Below, piece by piece: positions 1 through 9,784 of a DNA stretch of 64,000 nt. The notes beneath the pieces were generated by a model that saw nothing but the letters and a program-made list of their open reading frames with translations, was not told the DNA's origin and did not search any database. The position numbers and the translations under genes were made by a program. Numbering within the stretch: the stretch's first letter is position 1; every line of letters begins with the position of its first letter. Origin of the DNA: Azorinus chamasolen. Its lineage: Eukaryota; Mollusca; Bivalvia; Cardiida; Solecurtidae. The DNA lies in assembly GCA_963576725.1 (NCBI GenBank), contig OY755247.1:18627957-18691956 (forward strand), written 5' to 3'.

Positions 1-69
1 ATCACAATGGTTTCAAGAAGTGACTTTTACAGAGGCGTAGAAAGGTGTATTTATGGAGGAAAGGGTTAA
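1..69 (+). mobile_element. HP1 MITE, right part, cut by window edge
   Basis: The window opens inside the right arm of the HP1 palindrome. It then runs through the GTGACTTTTACAGAGGCG segment to the GGAGGAAAGGGTTAA end. Confidence 0.85.
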
Positions 70-83
70 CATAGGAGACTTAA

Positions 84-239
84 AATGCAGGTGGTTGCTT
101 AATGCAGCACAAAAGTGACACAGAAAGCTCCTACGGGAGCTTTTTGTATCACTTTTGTCCTGCATTAAGCTACCACCTCTTTTAAAAATCCAAATTTAGA
201 CCTCTTTTTTAATGGTCATTTAAGACAGTTTCTACTGTA
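84..239. mobile_element. PG2 MITE, left end missing
   Basis: The palindrome runs from GCTTAATGCAGCAC to CCTGCATTAAGC (97-170), with apex CTCCTACGGGAG. The right flank ends in CTACTGTA. The left terminal repeat is absent, so it is truncated. Confidence 0.75.
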
Positions 240-605
240 CATACAAATGATCTGGGTCTACACCACATGCAAATGACCACACATTCGTTTGCTGTATTGA
301 AAGGGTTAGAAGGCTGACGTAATTGAATACATCCTAGAAATCAATTAGAACACCTCGAACACAAAAGGCACTGGGAAATAATGATCTGCATCGGCTGTTT
401 CAACAACTTAACTTCATTAAACCATCAACTAGACAAATAGCTTACTTCGATTAATAGTTTAGGGTTATAGTTTGGGTTGGTGGCAATTTTAAGAACTGCA
501 AACTGATAATCAATCTCTTAAACATTTAGATCAACTGTATATTTATATACATACAATTATTGCTTGCCAATTTTTTAAATAAAGTTTATCAAGTTAATAC
601 GCCTT
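240..605. other. No recognisable gene or complete element
   Basis: AT-rich sequence. A short GATCTGGGTCTACAC...GCAAATGACC piece near 250-285 resembles an HP8 right arm. I see nothing else. Confidence 0.5.
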
Positions 606-790
606 TAAATAAATCTACCAAAAAGGAGCATTAACTAGAGAAAAGGAAACTTTTAGAATTTGGTAGTTTGAAAACATTGTGATAAATAGAGCATTTGCTC
701 CTATAGGAGCAAATGCTCTATTTATCACAATGGTTTCACAATGAGACTTTTACAGAGGCGTCAAAAGTTGTCAATATGAGGGAATGGGTT
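606..790 (+). mobile_element. HP1 MITE, 5' truncated
   Basis: Starts inside the AATAAATCTACC segment, has a complete perfect palindrome with TATA apex, and ends GAGGGAATGGGTTCA, so the terminal TTAA has decayed. Confidence 0.85.
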
Positions 791-1082
791 CACATATTTT
801 CTTGGATATACAATGCACAAATACATATTTTTTTCTATTTAGAAGAATTAATTATGAAGAGGTAAGAGTACATGGGGATGTAGTTCAACAATAAATGTCG
901 AATAAACAACCGTTCAGGGAGCCATTAAAGCATTGCAACAGTTGATACTTCACAACACAAAGGCAGGAAGGCATCTGTTCCACTTGAAATGAAGTACAAT
1001 GTCTGATTATCTTCTTTTTGCCCCTATGTCTTCCCCAGTATTTTAAATTTTCAGTACAAAATGTGCTAAGGAAGATTTAATC

Positions 1083-1238
1083 GTTTAATCTATGAATATT
1101 CAGGTGAGAAATGATGACATCATGAATATTAATTAGATCAGTTGTTATGATAGCACATGAACACAGAAAGTTGTTGCTATGGCAGAAACTACATACAATC
1201 GTATATAATACTATAAGCAAATAGACTGCTCCTATAGG
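1083..1238 (+). repeat. HP2a left half
   Basis: Contains GAATATTCAGG, GATGACATCATGAATATTAA and the AGCACATGAACACAG block. It stops at the apex CTCCTATAGG, where PAL6 sequence begins, so this is a chimeric junction at a palindrome apex. Confidence 0.7.
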
Positions 1239-1320
1239 ACAATTCTAAAGAGATGCCACAACATAGGGTTTGATGGAGAAATGATTCTTTTAGTATTTGA
1301 ATATTCACCTTTATCTGTAT
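1239..1320. repeat. PAL6 right half
   Basis: Matches the right half of PAL6: ATTCTAAAGAG, CACAACATAGGGTTTG, and the tail through ATTCACCTTTATCTGTA. Confidence 0.7.
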
Positions 1321-1407
1321 ATCTGCACTAATACAACCTTTATACATGTACGTAATTATATTTTTTGAAAGAAGATTCTTCTGTTTCCTTCCAGCACCAC
1401 CATTAAA

Positions 1408-1690
1408 GTGTCACAGAGTCTGGATCATGATGGGCAGAAATGAACTCTATGTCTCGTCTAGATCCTAAAGGTTTATCACAAAATTAACATTCTACACTCT
1501 GAGCAATTGTCGTCTGCAAATATTGCTGTCTGCTTCAGTTCTAAAAGTACATATTTTTTCTATTTCTTTTCATAAAATATTGTCAGAGTGACCAACAGTT
1601 TGGATCCTGATGCGATGCCGAGTTACTCTGTGTTTCATCTGGATCCAAACTGTTCGCATAGGTTATCACAAAGTTGTCAGTAGAACACTG
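1408..1690 (-). repeat. HP5 copies, two in a row, degenerate
   Basis: Two HP5 palindromes follow each other, at about 1408-1471 (eroded) and 1593-1658 (AACAGTTTGGATCC ... GGATCCAAACTGTT). The HP5-specific CAATTGTCGTCTGCAA segment lies between them. Confidence 0.6.
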
Positions 1691-1726
1691 AAGATAAAAA
1701 TAAAATCATGTTCTGTGTTTATAATA

Positions 1727-1937
1727 CAGTAAAACCTCTCTAATGCGACCACCAAAAAGGGACATAATTTACAGTGGCAAAGGCAGGTAGTAGCTTATAA
1801 TTAATGCAGGACAAAAGTTATGCAGAAAGCTCCTATAGGAGCTTTCTGCATAACTTTCGTCCTGCATTAAGCAACCACCTGCTTATGAAGACAGCCATGT
1901 TTGTTCATTAAGTGGTTGCATTAGAGGGATTTTACTG
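1727..1937. mobile_element. PG2 MITE, complete (reference copy)
   Basis: A 211-bp element starting CAGTAAAACCTCTCTAATGC and ending GGGATTTTACTG, flanked by TA on both sides (1725-1726, 1938-1939). CAGT...ACTG ends with a TA duplication and a TAAAACCTC-type terminal repeat are typical of non-autonomous pogo/Tigger elements in the Tc1/mariner superfamily; that placement is inferred from the ends. The middle is a near-perfect palindrome from TTAATGCAGGACAAAAG to its mirror, closed by AGCTCCTATAGGAGCT. There is no coding capacity, so it would need a transposase supplied elsewhere. Confidence 0.85.
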
Positions 1938-2013
1938 TAGTTTGCAAATAGCCCTAAAAGCTGTTTACAAAGACATCAAAAAGTTTGCTCTTCTAGTGTT
2001 ATTAAAGAAACAT

Positions 2014-2264
2014 TTAACCCTTTCCCTGTTCAATATTCATGTTTAACACACCGGTAATAACATAAATGTATTGCCTGAATTTCTGTAATATAAACTTTTC
2101 AAAGATGTTTATTACTTTGACAAAAACTGTAGAATCAGATCAATATTAAGTCAAAAGCAAACAGAGCAGACCCTGATCAGACGGCTCCTATAGGAGCCGT
2201 CTGATCTGGGTCTTCTCTGTTTGCAAATGTGTGAAAAGGTGTTTATATTAGTCAAAAGGGTTAA
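2014..2264 (+). mobile_element. HP2c MITE, complete (reference copy)
   Basis: Runs TTAACCCTTTCCCTGTTC to AAAAGGGTTAA. The hairpin (about 2157-2224) has GCAAACAGAG arms and a GGCTCCTATAGGAGCC apex. HP2c shares end sequences with HP2b but has HP2a-like interior words (AATATTCATG, GTAGAATCAGATC). The TTAACCCTTT end resembles piggyBac-family termini such as those of Looper, MER75 and Uribo elements. TTAA on both sides fits a TTAA target duplication. Confidence 0.85.
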
Positions 2265-2309
2265 AAGAACAAGACTAAGTGTTAAAATAGCAGCAAATTA
2301 CACGTCCTC

Positions 2310-2465
2310 TAGTTCTTTGCATGTTAGGTAATTTTCTGGTCTGCTTAACTGTTGTCTGCTGCACAATTGTCGTCTGCAACATTTTCAAAACTATTAATAA
2401 TATTCTTTCTGATTTCGTTTTTTTGCAGAAGATTAGGTGGGGTCTAATCTGCTTCCAAACTGTTT
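2310..2465 (-). repeat. HP5 relic
   Basis: CTCTTTGCATG-like end, CAATTGTCGTCTGCAAC, and an eroded CCAAACTGTTTGCCTAGG arm. The palindrome itself has largely decayed. Confidence 0.5.
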
Positions 2466-2692
2466 GCCTAGGTCATAAATGGCAAGAGGGTCCGCCACTA
2501 GTATGCCTAATTTTGATCAGGATCTACAAATTTTGTAACCTTTTTTTAAACCAGTTGACAGGTCAGATTGTGGGACCAAATATTTGGCTTAACCCTGTAC
2601 TCGACAAAAATTCATTAAAAAAAATAAATGACCTCATGAATTTTTATTACGGCATTATGAACATAATTTTTTTCAGGGGATATACATGAGTA

Positions 2693-2905
2693 CAGTAAAA
2701 CCTGTCTATAACGGCCACTAAACTACATCAAGTAGTTTGTGTTAAAGGCAGGTGGTTGCTTAAAGCAAGGTGAAAGTAAAACAGAACGCTCCTATAGGAG
2801 CGTTCTGTTTTACTTTCACCTTGCTTTAAGCAGTCGCCTCACTCACCTGCCCTAAATACCAGCTAAATAACACAATTTAGTGACCGTTATAGAGAGGTTT
2901 TACTG
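2693..2905. mobile_element. PG1 MITE, complete
   Basis: CAGTAAAACCTGTCTATAAC to GAGGTTTTACTG inside TA/TA. The central palindrome carries an ACGCTCCTATAGGAGCGT apex. A short CACTCACCTG insertion breaks symmetry near 2842. Confidence 0.88.
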
Positions 2906-2929
2906 TATTTGCTTTGACAATACCTGCAG

Positions 2930-3100
2930 GATCAGATCTACACAAATCCATCAGCAAACATTTCATAATTGCAGTTGAACACAGGAATTTTGGCCGTGGC
3001 AGATATTGTTGAGATATTTTGGCCACTGCAGAAAATGTAAATTCAGATATTTATGATACCATCAGCAAATAGAGCAGACCTTGATCAGATGACACCTACA
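2930..3100 (+). repeat. HP2 fragments, degenerate
   Basis: CAGGATCAGATCTA, AACACAGGAATTTTGGCC and GCAAATAGAGCAGACC words occur in HP2 order but broken. There are no intact ends. Confidence 0.5.
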
Positions 3101-3354
3101 GACATGAAAAGCTGTCTTCTATATATATGTTGGTATAACCTAGCTTGGACAAACAAGTGGGTATAATCTGACTCTTGTTTTCGCCAGTCCTAGCCATTAT
3201 CTAACCCACCATCTGGCAAACATGACAAATTGGGCCACACTGATTCAATTATGGGGATTTTCGTGAGCAACAAAGCATGTTTGTGAATTATCTGGTAGCA
3301 TGCAACTGCATCATCCATCAGCCCCAGTCTCTACAAATACAGATAACAGTCCTC

Positions 3355-3415
3355 TAACCTGTTACCTAATGAATATTCATGTAGGAAATAATGACTTCAT
3401 GTAAAATAACACACA
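3355..3415 (+). repeat. HP2a left end fragment
   Basis: TTACCTAATGAATATTCATG and the following AAATAATGAC match the HP2a left end. It stops where the next HP2c starts. Confidence 0.55.
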
Positions 3416-3694
3416 CCTTCCCTGTTTGACATCCATGTAAGAAATGATGACATCATGAATATTTATTAGCTAAATTTTAGAAATGATGACATCATGGATA
3501 TTTTTTAGCTGAATTTTTATAACGGCATAATAATGAACATAGGATTTTTTTTGTATTTTCAGAAACTACAGAATCAGGTCTATTGTAATTGCACTAGCAC
3601 ACAGAGAAGACCCTGATCAGACAGCTCCTATACCAGCCGCCTGATCTGTGTCTACTCTGTTTGCAAATGTGTGAAAAAGCATTTATATGAAGGA
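3416..3694 (+). mobile_element. HP2c MITE
   Basis: CTTCCCTGTTTGAC to AAGGAAAGGGATACA. The GAAATGATGACATCATG segment is duplicated in tandem within the left half. The apex is CTCCTATACCAG, so the right arm has lost perfect pairing there. Confidence 0.75.
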
Positions 3695-3704
3695 AAGGGA
3701 TACA

Positions 3705-3869
3705 TTAGAAGATTTGTTTATAATGGCATATAAACACAGGAATATTTATTATTTCATAAGCAAACAGAGACTATCATGACCAGACGGCCCCTGTAGCATC
3801 TGTATGATCAGGGTCTACTCTTGTTTTCAAATGCGTGAAAAGGGCGTGTCTATCAGATAAAGGGTTTTA
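3705..3869 (+). mobile_element. HP2 MITE, 5' truncated
   Basis: ACACAGGAATATTTATTATT, GCAAACAGAG and a damaged hairpin (GGCCCCTGTAGC), ending AGATAAAGGGTTTTA. Confidence 0.65.
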
Positions 3870-4145
3870 CCCTTTCCCTGTTCTATGTTTATTAAAAATT
3901 TCAATACCTACTGAATATTAATGGACAAAATAGTTATAATGAATATTAATGGACAAAATAGTTATAATGAACTATATAGAGAGGGGAATGTTGTAGCCAT
4001 TTTAGAAATTAAAGAAACAGACCTATCAAATTCCATTAGCAAACAGAGCAGACCGTGATCAGACGGCTCCTGTAGGAGCTGTCTGATCTGGGTCTACTAT
4101 GTTTGCAGATGCATGAAAACACGTTTATATGAGGGAAAGGGTTAA
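3866..4145 (+). mobile_element. HP2b MITE
   Basis: TTTTACCCTTTCCCTG to GAGGGAAAGGGTTAA, overlapping the end of the previous copy. The TATTAATGGACAAAATAG block is tandemly duplicated (about 3918-3970). Apex CTCCTGTAGGAG at 4067-4078. Confidence 0.82.
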
Positions 4146-4286
4146 ATTGATTTTTCCTAAATCACTAGCCAATTCTATCACTGTCATCTGTAAAATTGTT
4201 GTCGATCAATTCTTTACTTGCAATAACAAAGATATATATTCTGAGAGCCAAAGACCATATGGTATCTCATTTGGATCAAACTGCTT

Positions 4287-4866
4287 TTAACCCTTTACAT
4301 CATGAATATTCATGGAAAAATAAAGACATCATAAATATTCATTAGATTAATAATTGTAATAACAGCACATGGACACAGGAATGTTGAGACATAGAAGAAA
4401 CTGTAAAATCATAACTACAGTTGAACATCAATATCTCGAACTCGGATAACTCGAACTTCGGGATAACTCGAACTAAGAGTTCGGTCCTTCCAAATTTCTC
4501 TATTTTTAAAATGTATCACTACGCATATCTAGAAACACATTTCACAGCTTAATGCAGTTCTACAGTAATGCTGAAAGCTCCTGCAGGAGCTTTCAGCATT
4601 ACTGTAGACCTGCATTAAGCTATGAACTTTAGAAATTGTCCAGATTACAAATCGGATAACTCGAACTTCTGTTATCTTGAACTAATTTATATAGTCCCTT
4701 GAAGTTCGAGATATCGAAGTTCAACTGTATATTAAAATCATATCTATATTATATCATAAGTAAACAGAACAGACTCTCATCAGATGGCTCCTATAGGAGC
4801 CATCTGATCTGGGTCTACTCTGTTTGCAAAGGAGTAGAAAGGTGTATTTATGGAGTAAAGGGTTAA
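4287..4866 (+). mobile_element. HP2a MITE split by a PG4 element
   Basis: Left part 4287-4417 (TTAACCCTTTACATCATG), right part 4730-4866 (GCAAACAGAAC arm to GGAGTAAAGGGTTAA). The hairpin apex has GATGG/CCATC instead of the usual GACGG/CCGTC, changed on both arms (4785 and 4802). The PG4 at 4418-4727 interrupts the AATCATATCTATATT stretch. Confidence 0.82.
4418..4727. mobile_element. PG4 MITE, complete, only copy seen
   Basis: A 310-bp element in TA/TA. Its ends are CAGTTGAACATCAATATCTC and ATATCGAAGTTCAACTG, followed inward by repeated GGATAACTCGAACT words, a common style of pogo/Tigger terminal repeat. Despite different ends it carries the same class of central palindrome as PG2: TTAATGCAG...AAAGCTCCTGCAGGAGCTTT...CTGCATTAA (about 4549-4620). 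It is inserted in an HP2a and is therefore younger than it. Confidence 0.85.
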
Positions 4867-5322
4867 CCCTTTACTTCATGAATGGTCAAGTAAGAAATAA
4901 TGACATTATGAATATAAATTACAGGTATTTGAGTCTAATAATGGCAAGTGAATACGGGACATTTTGGTCATGCCAGAAACTATAAAAGTAGAATATATCA
5001 TTCCACAAGAAAACAGAGCAGACATTGGTCAGACAGCTCTTACATGAGCTATCTATTCTTGGTCTACACTGTTTGCAAAGACGTAAAAATGCATATACAG
5101 TAGAACCCCTCTAATGCGACCACTTAATGAATAATCACAGGTGTCTTTAAAAGCAGGTGGTTGCTTAATGCAGGACAAAAGTAATGCAGAAAGCTCCTAG
5201 AGGAGCTTTCTGCATTACATTTGTCCTGCATTAAGCTACCACCTGCATCTAGCACCCAGAATTATACCTCTTTTAGGTGGTCGCATTAGCAGAGTTTTAC
5301 TGTATATGGAGTAAAGAGTTAA
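4863..5322 (+). mobile_element. HP2a MITE split by a PG2 element
   Basis: Starts at the TTAA that also ends the previous HP2a. The hairpin is eroded (CAGCTCTTACATGAGC). The right end ATGGAGTAAAGAGTTAA resumes at 5305 after the PG2. Confidence 0.78.
5098..5302. mobile_element. PG2 MITE, complete, nested
   Basis: CAGTAGAACCCCTCTAATGC to GCAGAGTTTTACTG with flanking TA (5096-5097, 5303-5304). Removing it with one TA rejoins GCATA to TATGGAGTAAAG, the expected HP2a right end. Confidence 0.88.
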
Positions 5323-5546
5323 TCGCCTTTTCATGCATTTGCAAATAGAGTATACCCAGATCAGAAGCTCCTATGTATGTCTGATCAGGGTCTGCTCTGT
5401 TTGCTCATGGAATTACATAGATTTGTTTCTTTACTTTTTAAAATGGCTACACTATTCCAGTTTCCGTATTTCAACATAACTGTTTTATCCATAAATATTC
5501 AGTAACTTTGAAATTTGGAATAAATACAAAACAGGGAATGGGTTAA
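5319..5546 (-). mobile_element. HP2b MITE
   Basis: Shares TTAA with its left neighbour. GCAAATAGAGTATACCC arm, one hairpin arm shortened at the apex, and ACAGGGAATGGGTTAA at the right. Confidence 0.78.
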
Positions 5547-5851
5547 AATTCATCCCAAAATTGTATACAACATGTACATGAGTTGAAGCTTTTGATGCAT
5601 CATGATGAAATAGGACTATGCTTAAACTACACATCCTTCGATACTTCCCATCAAACACAAGAAAGCTTGGCAGAAATTCAACACCACTTGGTTCGAGATT
5701 AATTCAGAGTAAATATCAGCCATAATCTACTTATCTATCTTGAGGGAACAGTTCTCCCTGTTTATATGCAAGCCTCAAGAGTCTTAAAGGCTTGATGCAA
5801 AACATATATTATTTGAAGCTCATTGCATCCTAGCAGCCACTTCCTGACGAT
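5547..5851. other. No recognisable gene or repeat
   Basis: AT-rich, possibly unique spacer. No MITE words and no convincing open frame. Confidence 0.5.
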
Positions 5852-5962
5852 CTTGCACAAACAGTTTGTATCCTGATGAGACACGAAGTCACTGGCATCT
5901 CATGATTTTTATTATTCTCATCAAGATCCTTTCTTACCCTTTTGTCAGGATCCAAAATATTT
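5852..5962. repeat. HP5 relic
   Basis: ACAAACAGTTTGTATCCTGA, GAGACACGAAGTCACTGGCA and CATCTCATGA form the HP5 palindrome. The right arm is displaced by a short insertion before TCAGGATCCAAA. Confidence 0.5.
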
Positions 5963-5975
5963 ATTACAGATTTGT

Positions 5976-6204
5976 TTAACCCATTCCCGCATAGGCTATT
6001 TTTAGATCCAACCTCTATGCTTAAATCTACCAAAAAGGAGCATTTACTAGAGAAAAGGAAATTTTAAGAATTGTGTAGTTTTGAAACCATTGTGATAAAT
6101 AGAGCATTTGCTCCTGTGGAGCAAATGCTCTATTTATCACAATGGTTTCACAAAGTGACTTTTATAGAAGTATCAAAAGGCGTCAATATGCGGGAATGGG
6201 TTAA
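5976..6204 (+). mobile_element. HP1 MITE, complete
   Basis: TTAACCCATTCCCGC to GCGGGAATGGGTTAA. The palindrome apex is shortened to TGCTCCTGTGGAGCA. Confidence 0.88.
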
Positions 6205-6362
6205 AAGGGAAATGGAAATAATTGAAGTGAGGAGAACCTTTCAGAAGAATGAGTTACACTATGAGTAATAAAAGTGTTGCTAAAAGTGCAGACCCAGACT
6301 TTTAAGCAGCCAAATAAAGACATCTACTTTCTTATATCCAACTTAGTAAGACTGTTCAACAA

Positions 6363-6514
6363 TTAACCCATTCCCTCATATGGAATGGTTTATTTTTGAA
6401 ACCATTTTGATAACAATGGTTTCAAGAAGTGACTATGCTTTATTTATCACAATGGTTTCAAGAAGTGACTTTCATAAAGGCATAGAAAGGCATATTTATG
6501 GAGGAAAGGGTTAA
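6363..6514 (+). mobile_element. HP1 MITE, rearranged
   Basis: Both TTAA ends are present, but the palindrome is replaced by two copies of AATGGTTTCAAGAAGTGACT (6412-6431, 6451-6470). The left arm is missing. Confidence 0.78.
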
Positions 6515-6610
6515 AATATGTGTACTCTTACAAGGAGGCTTAAGTGAGGGGGTTAATAAAAACAAATAACCTGTATTGAATTGATGGAGAGGGCAAAGTA
6601 TGCAGATAAT

Positions 6611-6804
6611 TTAACCCTTTCTTCCATAAATACGCCTTTCTACGCCTCTGTAATAGTCACTTCTTGAAACCATTGTGATAAATAGAGCATTTGCTCCTAT
6701 AGGAGCAAATGCTCTATTTATCACAATGGTTTCAATACTACATAACATTTTCCTTTTCTCTAGTAAATTCTCCTTTACGGTAGATTCAGCAAGCAAAAGG
6801 TTAA
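6611..6804 (-). mobile_element. HP1 MITE, short right flank
   Basis: TTAACCCTTTCTTCC start, perfect palindrome with TATA apex. The right flank is cut to AGATTCAGCAAGC before AAAGGTTAA. Confidence 0.85.
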
Positions 6805-6826
6805 CACTTAATCTGACATGCCTTTA

Positions 6827-7076
6827 TTAACCCTTTCCCTCATATAAACATGTTTTCACGCAACTGCAAACAAAGTAGACCCAGATCAGACGGCTCCTAT
6901 AGGAGCCGTCTGATCAGGGTCTACTCTGTTTGCTAATGGAATTAGATAGATCTGTTTCTATACTTCTTAAAATGGCTACAATGTTCCGCCTTCCGTATTT
7001 CATTATAACTATTCTGTCCATGAATATTGATTAGGTATTGCAATTTGTAATAAACATAGAACAGGGAAAGGGTTAA
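6827..7076 (-). mobile_element. HP2b MITE, complete
   Basis: TTAACCCTTTCCCTCAT to AACAGGGAAAGGGTTAA, with a fully paired apex GGCTCCTATAGGAGCC (6892-6907). Its last TTAA is the first TTAA of the next element. Confidence 0.88.
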
Positions 7077-7316
7077 CCCTTTACTCCATAAAGCTGCCTT
7101 TTTACACCTTTGCAAACAGAGTAGGCCCAGATCAGACAGCTCCTATAGGATCAGGGTCTGCTCTGTTTGCTTATGAAAAAATATAGACATGGCTTCATAG
7201 TTTCTTCCATGGCCAACCTTTCCTGTATTCATATGCCATTATACATATGAATGTAATTGATATTCATGATGTCATTATTTCTTTCATGAATATTCATGGA
7301 GTACATAAAGGGTTAA
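7073..7316 (-). mobile_element. HP2a MITE, one apical arm lost
   Basis: TTAACCCTTTACTCC to TAAAGGGTTAA. The hairpin reads AGCTCCTATAGGATCAGGG, so about nine bases of the second arm are deleted just past the apex. Confidence 0.82.
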
Positions 7317-7516
7317 ACACAACTGAAACAAAGTTGAACCAGGTCAGAACTGATGGTTCCTAATTAGGAGCAGTCTGTCCTGTGTTTGTTCTGTTTACTT
7401 ATAATGAGAAATAATGTAGATCAACAATAAATTCCTGTGTTCATATAAAATGTCAGCTCATAAATATTCATGATGTCAATATTTCTTACATGAATATTCA
7501 TGAGGTGAGGGGTTAA
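7313..7516 (-). mobile_element. HP2a MITE, diverged
   Basis: Chained to the previous copy through a shared TTAA. The hairpin has a GGTTCCTAATTAGGAGC apex, and the right end is ATTCATGAGGTGAGGGGTTAA. Confidence 0.68.
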
Positions 7517-7935
7517 TCATTCAAACATTTCTTACCTTTTTTTCTGAATCAATCACCCGTAGTTTTCTAAACTAACACAACCCAATCCGTATGCACAACC
7601 TTAAGTCTCCAACACAACTGTAGAGTTACCGGTAATCTCTCCCAATCTGTAAAAGTTGTAATAAAATCCACTATTAGAACAATCTGCTTAGATTTATATC
7701 TTAGAAACAGACTTATAACTGGGGGAAAAACACAATAAAATAGCTCCACTTATGCTAAGTTGCTCTTTGCAAGCAGAGATGGGTAGCGAGACTAGCTGGT
7801 ATAGTTTGCTCCTTACTCATAGCAATAGCTTTGAGCAAATGCCAATCTGCAAACATTATTTGCTTACTTTAAAATAACATTGTTTTGTTCTTTTATGTTT
7901 TTTTTCAAAGACCACAATCTAACTAATTTCAAAAA
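7517..7935. other. No recognisable gene
   Basis: Apart from weak HP5-like words (GCAAACATTATTTGC near 7846-7862), nothing is identifiable. Confidence 0.45.
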
Positions 7936-8215
7936 AAATTTGATCCTGATGAAATGCTGAAATACTTGATTCTTATCTAGATCCAAACTGTTACCCAAAA
8001 GTAACTTGTGAATTGCTTACAGCACATTAAGTGTGAAATCCTTCTTAATTCCAGCCTCCACCTCTCTCATCCCGAAATAATAACATGTAATCTGCTAAGC
8101 ATGCCCCAGAGAATATGTCCCCTTACAGCTGATAGGTACCAATTTGCATTTTACCTAACTGTCATCTGCTGAACACATTGCCGTCTGCTTAGTTGCTAAT
8201 AGTAACATATGTTTG
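7936..8215 (-). repeat. HP5 relics
   Basis: TTTGATCCTGATGAAATGC ... CTAGATCCAAACTGTT (about 7938-7992), and a CTGTCATCTGCTGAACACA stretch near 8160 matching the HP5 interior. Confidence 0.45.
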
Positions 8216-8222
8216 ATTTCAT

Positions 8223-8399
8223 GAACTCTTTACTCCATGAATGTTCATGTAAGAAATAGCAATATTATGATTATTAATTAGGTTAATTTTTATAAAGGCA
8301 CATGAAGAACCTGTAGAATCATGAAAAAATATCTGGGTCCATGCTTATAAAGCTTTTTAGTTGAGTCTGAGAAAAATAGCCTATGAGGGAATGGGTTAA
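8223..8399 (+). repeat. Mosaic of HP2a left, PAL4 left and HP1 right ends
   Basis: HP2a words (TTTACTCCATGAATGTTCATG) run to about 8328, then the left arm of PAL4 (GGTCCATGCTTATAAAGC, to about 8372), then the HP1 end AAAAATAGCC...GAGGGAATGGGTTAA. Three families meet in 177 bp. Confidence 0.7.
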
Positions 8400-8633
8400 A
8401 ATGTACCATGGCTGAAACCCTGCAGTGACACATGTTATAACCAGTACCCATTCCTTCACAGTCTGCAGAAAACTTTCACTGCTCGTGACAGACCTCTTTG
8501 GTCTTTTTTCAAGTAACAAGGAATCTGGTCTGGATTATAAATAATTTATACAACAAACACAGAATAGCAAGAGATGGAATTGATAAGAGGTTATTCCCCA
8601 GCAGCAGTCCCCTAGTGCTCCTTTTTTCCACAG

Positions 8634-8851
8634 CTTTAGCCCTTTCTGTGCCAGGTAAAGAAATAATTAGTGTTCTTTGCAAACAGGGTAGACCCAGATG
8701 AGATGGCTCCCAGAGGAGCCATCTCATCAGGATCTGCACTGTTTTGTCATGTTACACATTTCTTTAAAAACAAACCCTGAATATTCATGATTAGCTTGAC
8801 CTGTTTGATTTTGGAATAATCCATTTGACAATTCAGGTAAGAAAGGGTTAA
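8634..8851 (-). mobile_element. HP8-like MITE
   Basis: Hairpin about 8678-8748 with GCAAACAGGGTAGACCC arms and GATGGCTCCCAGAGGAGCCATC apex region. The right end is GTAAGAAAGGGTTAA; the left end TTAGCCCTTTCTG is eroded. Confidence 0.6.
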
Positions 8852-8881
8852 ACATGTGATGATTTATGATAACTTGTGATA

Positions 8882-9068
8882 TTAACCCTTTCCTCCATAA
8901 ATACGCCTTTCTATGTCTCTGTAAAAGTCACTTAATGAATGATTGTGATAAATACAAATTTATAACTACAAAATTCGAAACTTTTACTTTTCTCTAGTAC
9001 ATGCTCCTTTTGGATAGAGTCATTCAAAGAGGCTGGGTCTAAAAATAGCCTATGGAGGAAAGGGTTAA
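8882..9068 (-). mobile_element. HP1 MITE with the hairpin deleted
   Basis: Both TTAA ends are good, but GATTGTGATAAATAC passes directly to AAATTTATAACTAC. The apical part of the palindrome is gone. Confidence 0.85.
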
Positions 9069-9140
9069 AAGTTTGGATCCTGATGAAAAGTCATGCATCA
9101 GGATCTAAACTGTGTGACACCCTGACTGCGATTCTAAATG
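9068..9140. repeat. HP5 palindrome fragment
   Basis: AGTTTGGATCCTGATG ... CATCAGGATCTAAACTG, with a shortened loop. Confidence 0.6.
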
Positions 9141-9181
9141 AAATTGAAGAAATATAGTGAGAGTGTTAACACATTTTCTGG

Positions 9182-9609
9182 TTAACCCAGATGAATATTC
9201 ATGCAGACCATGATGAATATTAATTATCTAAAGTTTTCTAATGGCATATGAACACAGGAATGTTTTAGAATTACAGTAAAACCTCTCTATAACGACCACT
9301 AAATTGTGTTAATTAGTTGGTATTTTGGGCAGGTGGTTGCTTAAAGCAAGGTGAAAGTAAAACAGAATGCTCCTATAGGAGCGTTCTGTTTTACTTACAC
9401 CTTGCTTTAAGCATCCACCTGCCTTTAACACAAAATACTTGATGTAATTTAGTGGTCGTTATAGAGAGGTTTTACTGTATATATAACTATATCACTTCAC
9501 AAGCAAACAGGGTAGACCCTGATTAGATGGCCTTTACAGGAACCACCTGATCTGGTTCTTCTTTATTTACAATGGTGTGAAAAGGCATTTCAATCAGGCA
9601 AAGTGTTAA
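9182..9609 (+). mobile_element. HP2c/a MITE split by a PG1 element
   Basis: TTAACCCAGATGAATATTC on the left. The hairpin part (GCAAACAGGGTAGACCC) and AAGTGTTAA end resume at 9480. The hairpin apex is damaged (CCTTTACAGGAACC). Confidence 0.75.
9274..9477. mobile_element. PG1 MITE, complete, nested
   Basis: CAGTAAAACCTCTCTATAAC to GAGGTTTTACTG with TA at 9272-9273 and 9478-9479. One mismatch (AATGCTCC against GGAGCGTT) lies next to the apex. Confidence 0.88.
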
Positions 9610-9784
9610 AGACATTCATTTTGGCTGCTAATGGTTAAGCCAAGTAAAGCCTTAGGACAGGCATAAAACATTTCTTACACCCAGGGGCAATACTTAAATG
9701 TCTCGGACAAGTCTGACAGACAATCTCTCACAATTCTTCGAATCTTTACTGCGGCTAATTGCTGTTTTCTATGTAAATCTCAGT

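Noticed and set aside
2321..2689. Longest plus-strand open frame (122 codons)
   Set aside because: It overlaps an HP5 relic and AT-rich sequence, has no recognisable domain, and its residue composition is what random AT-rich frames give.
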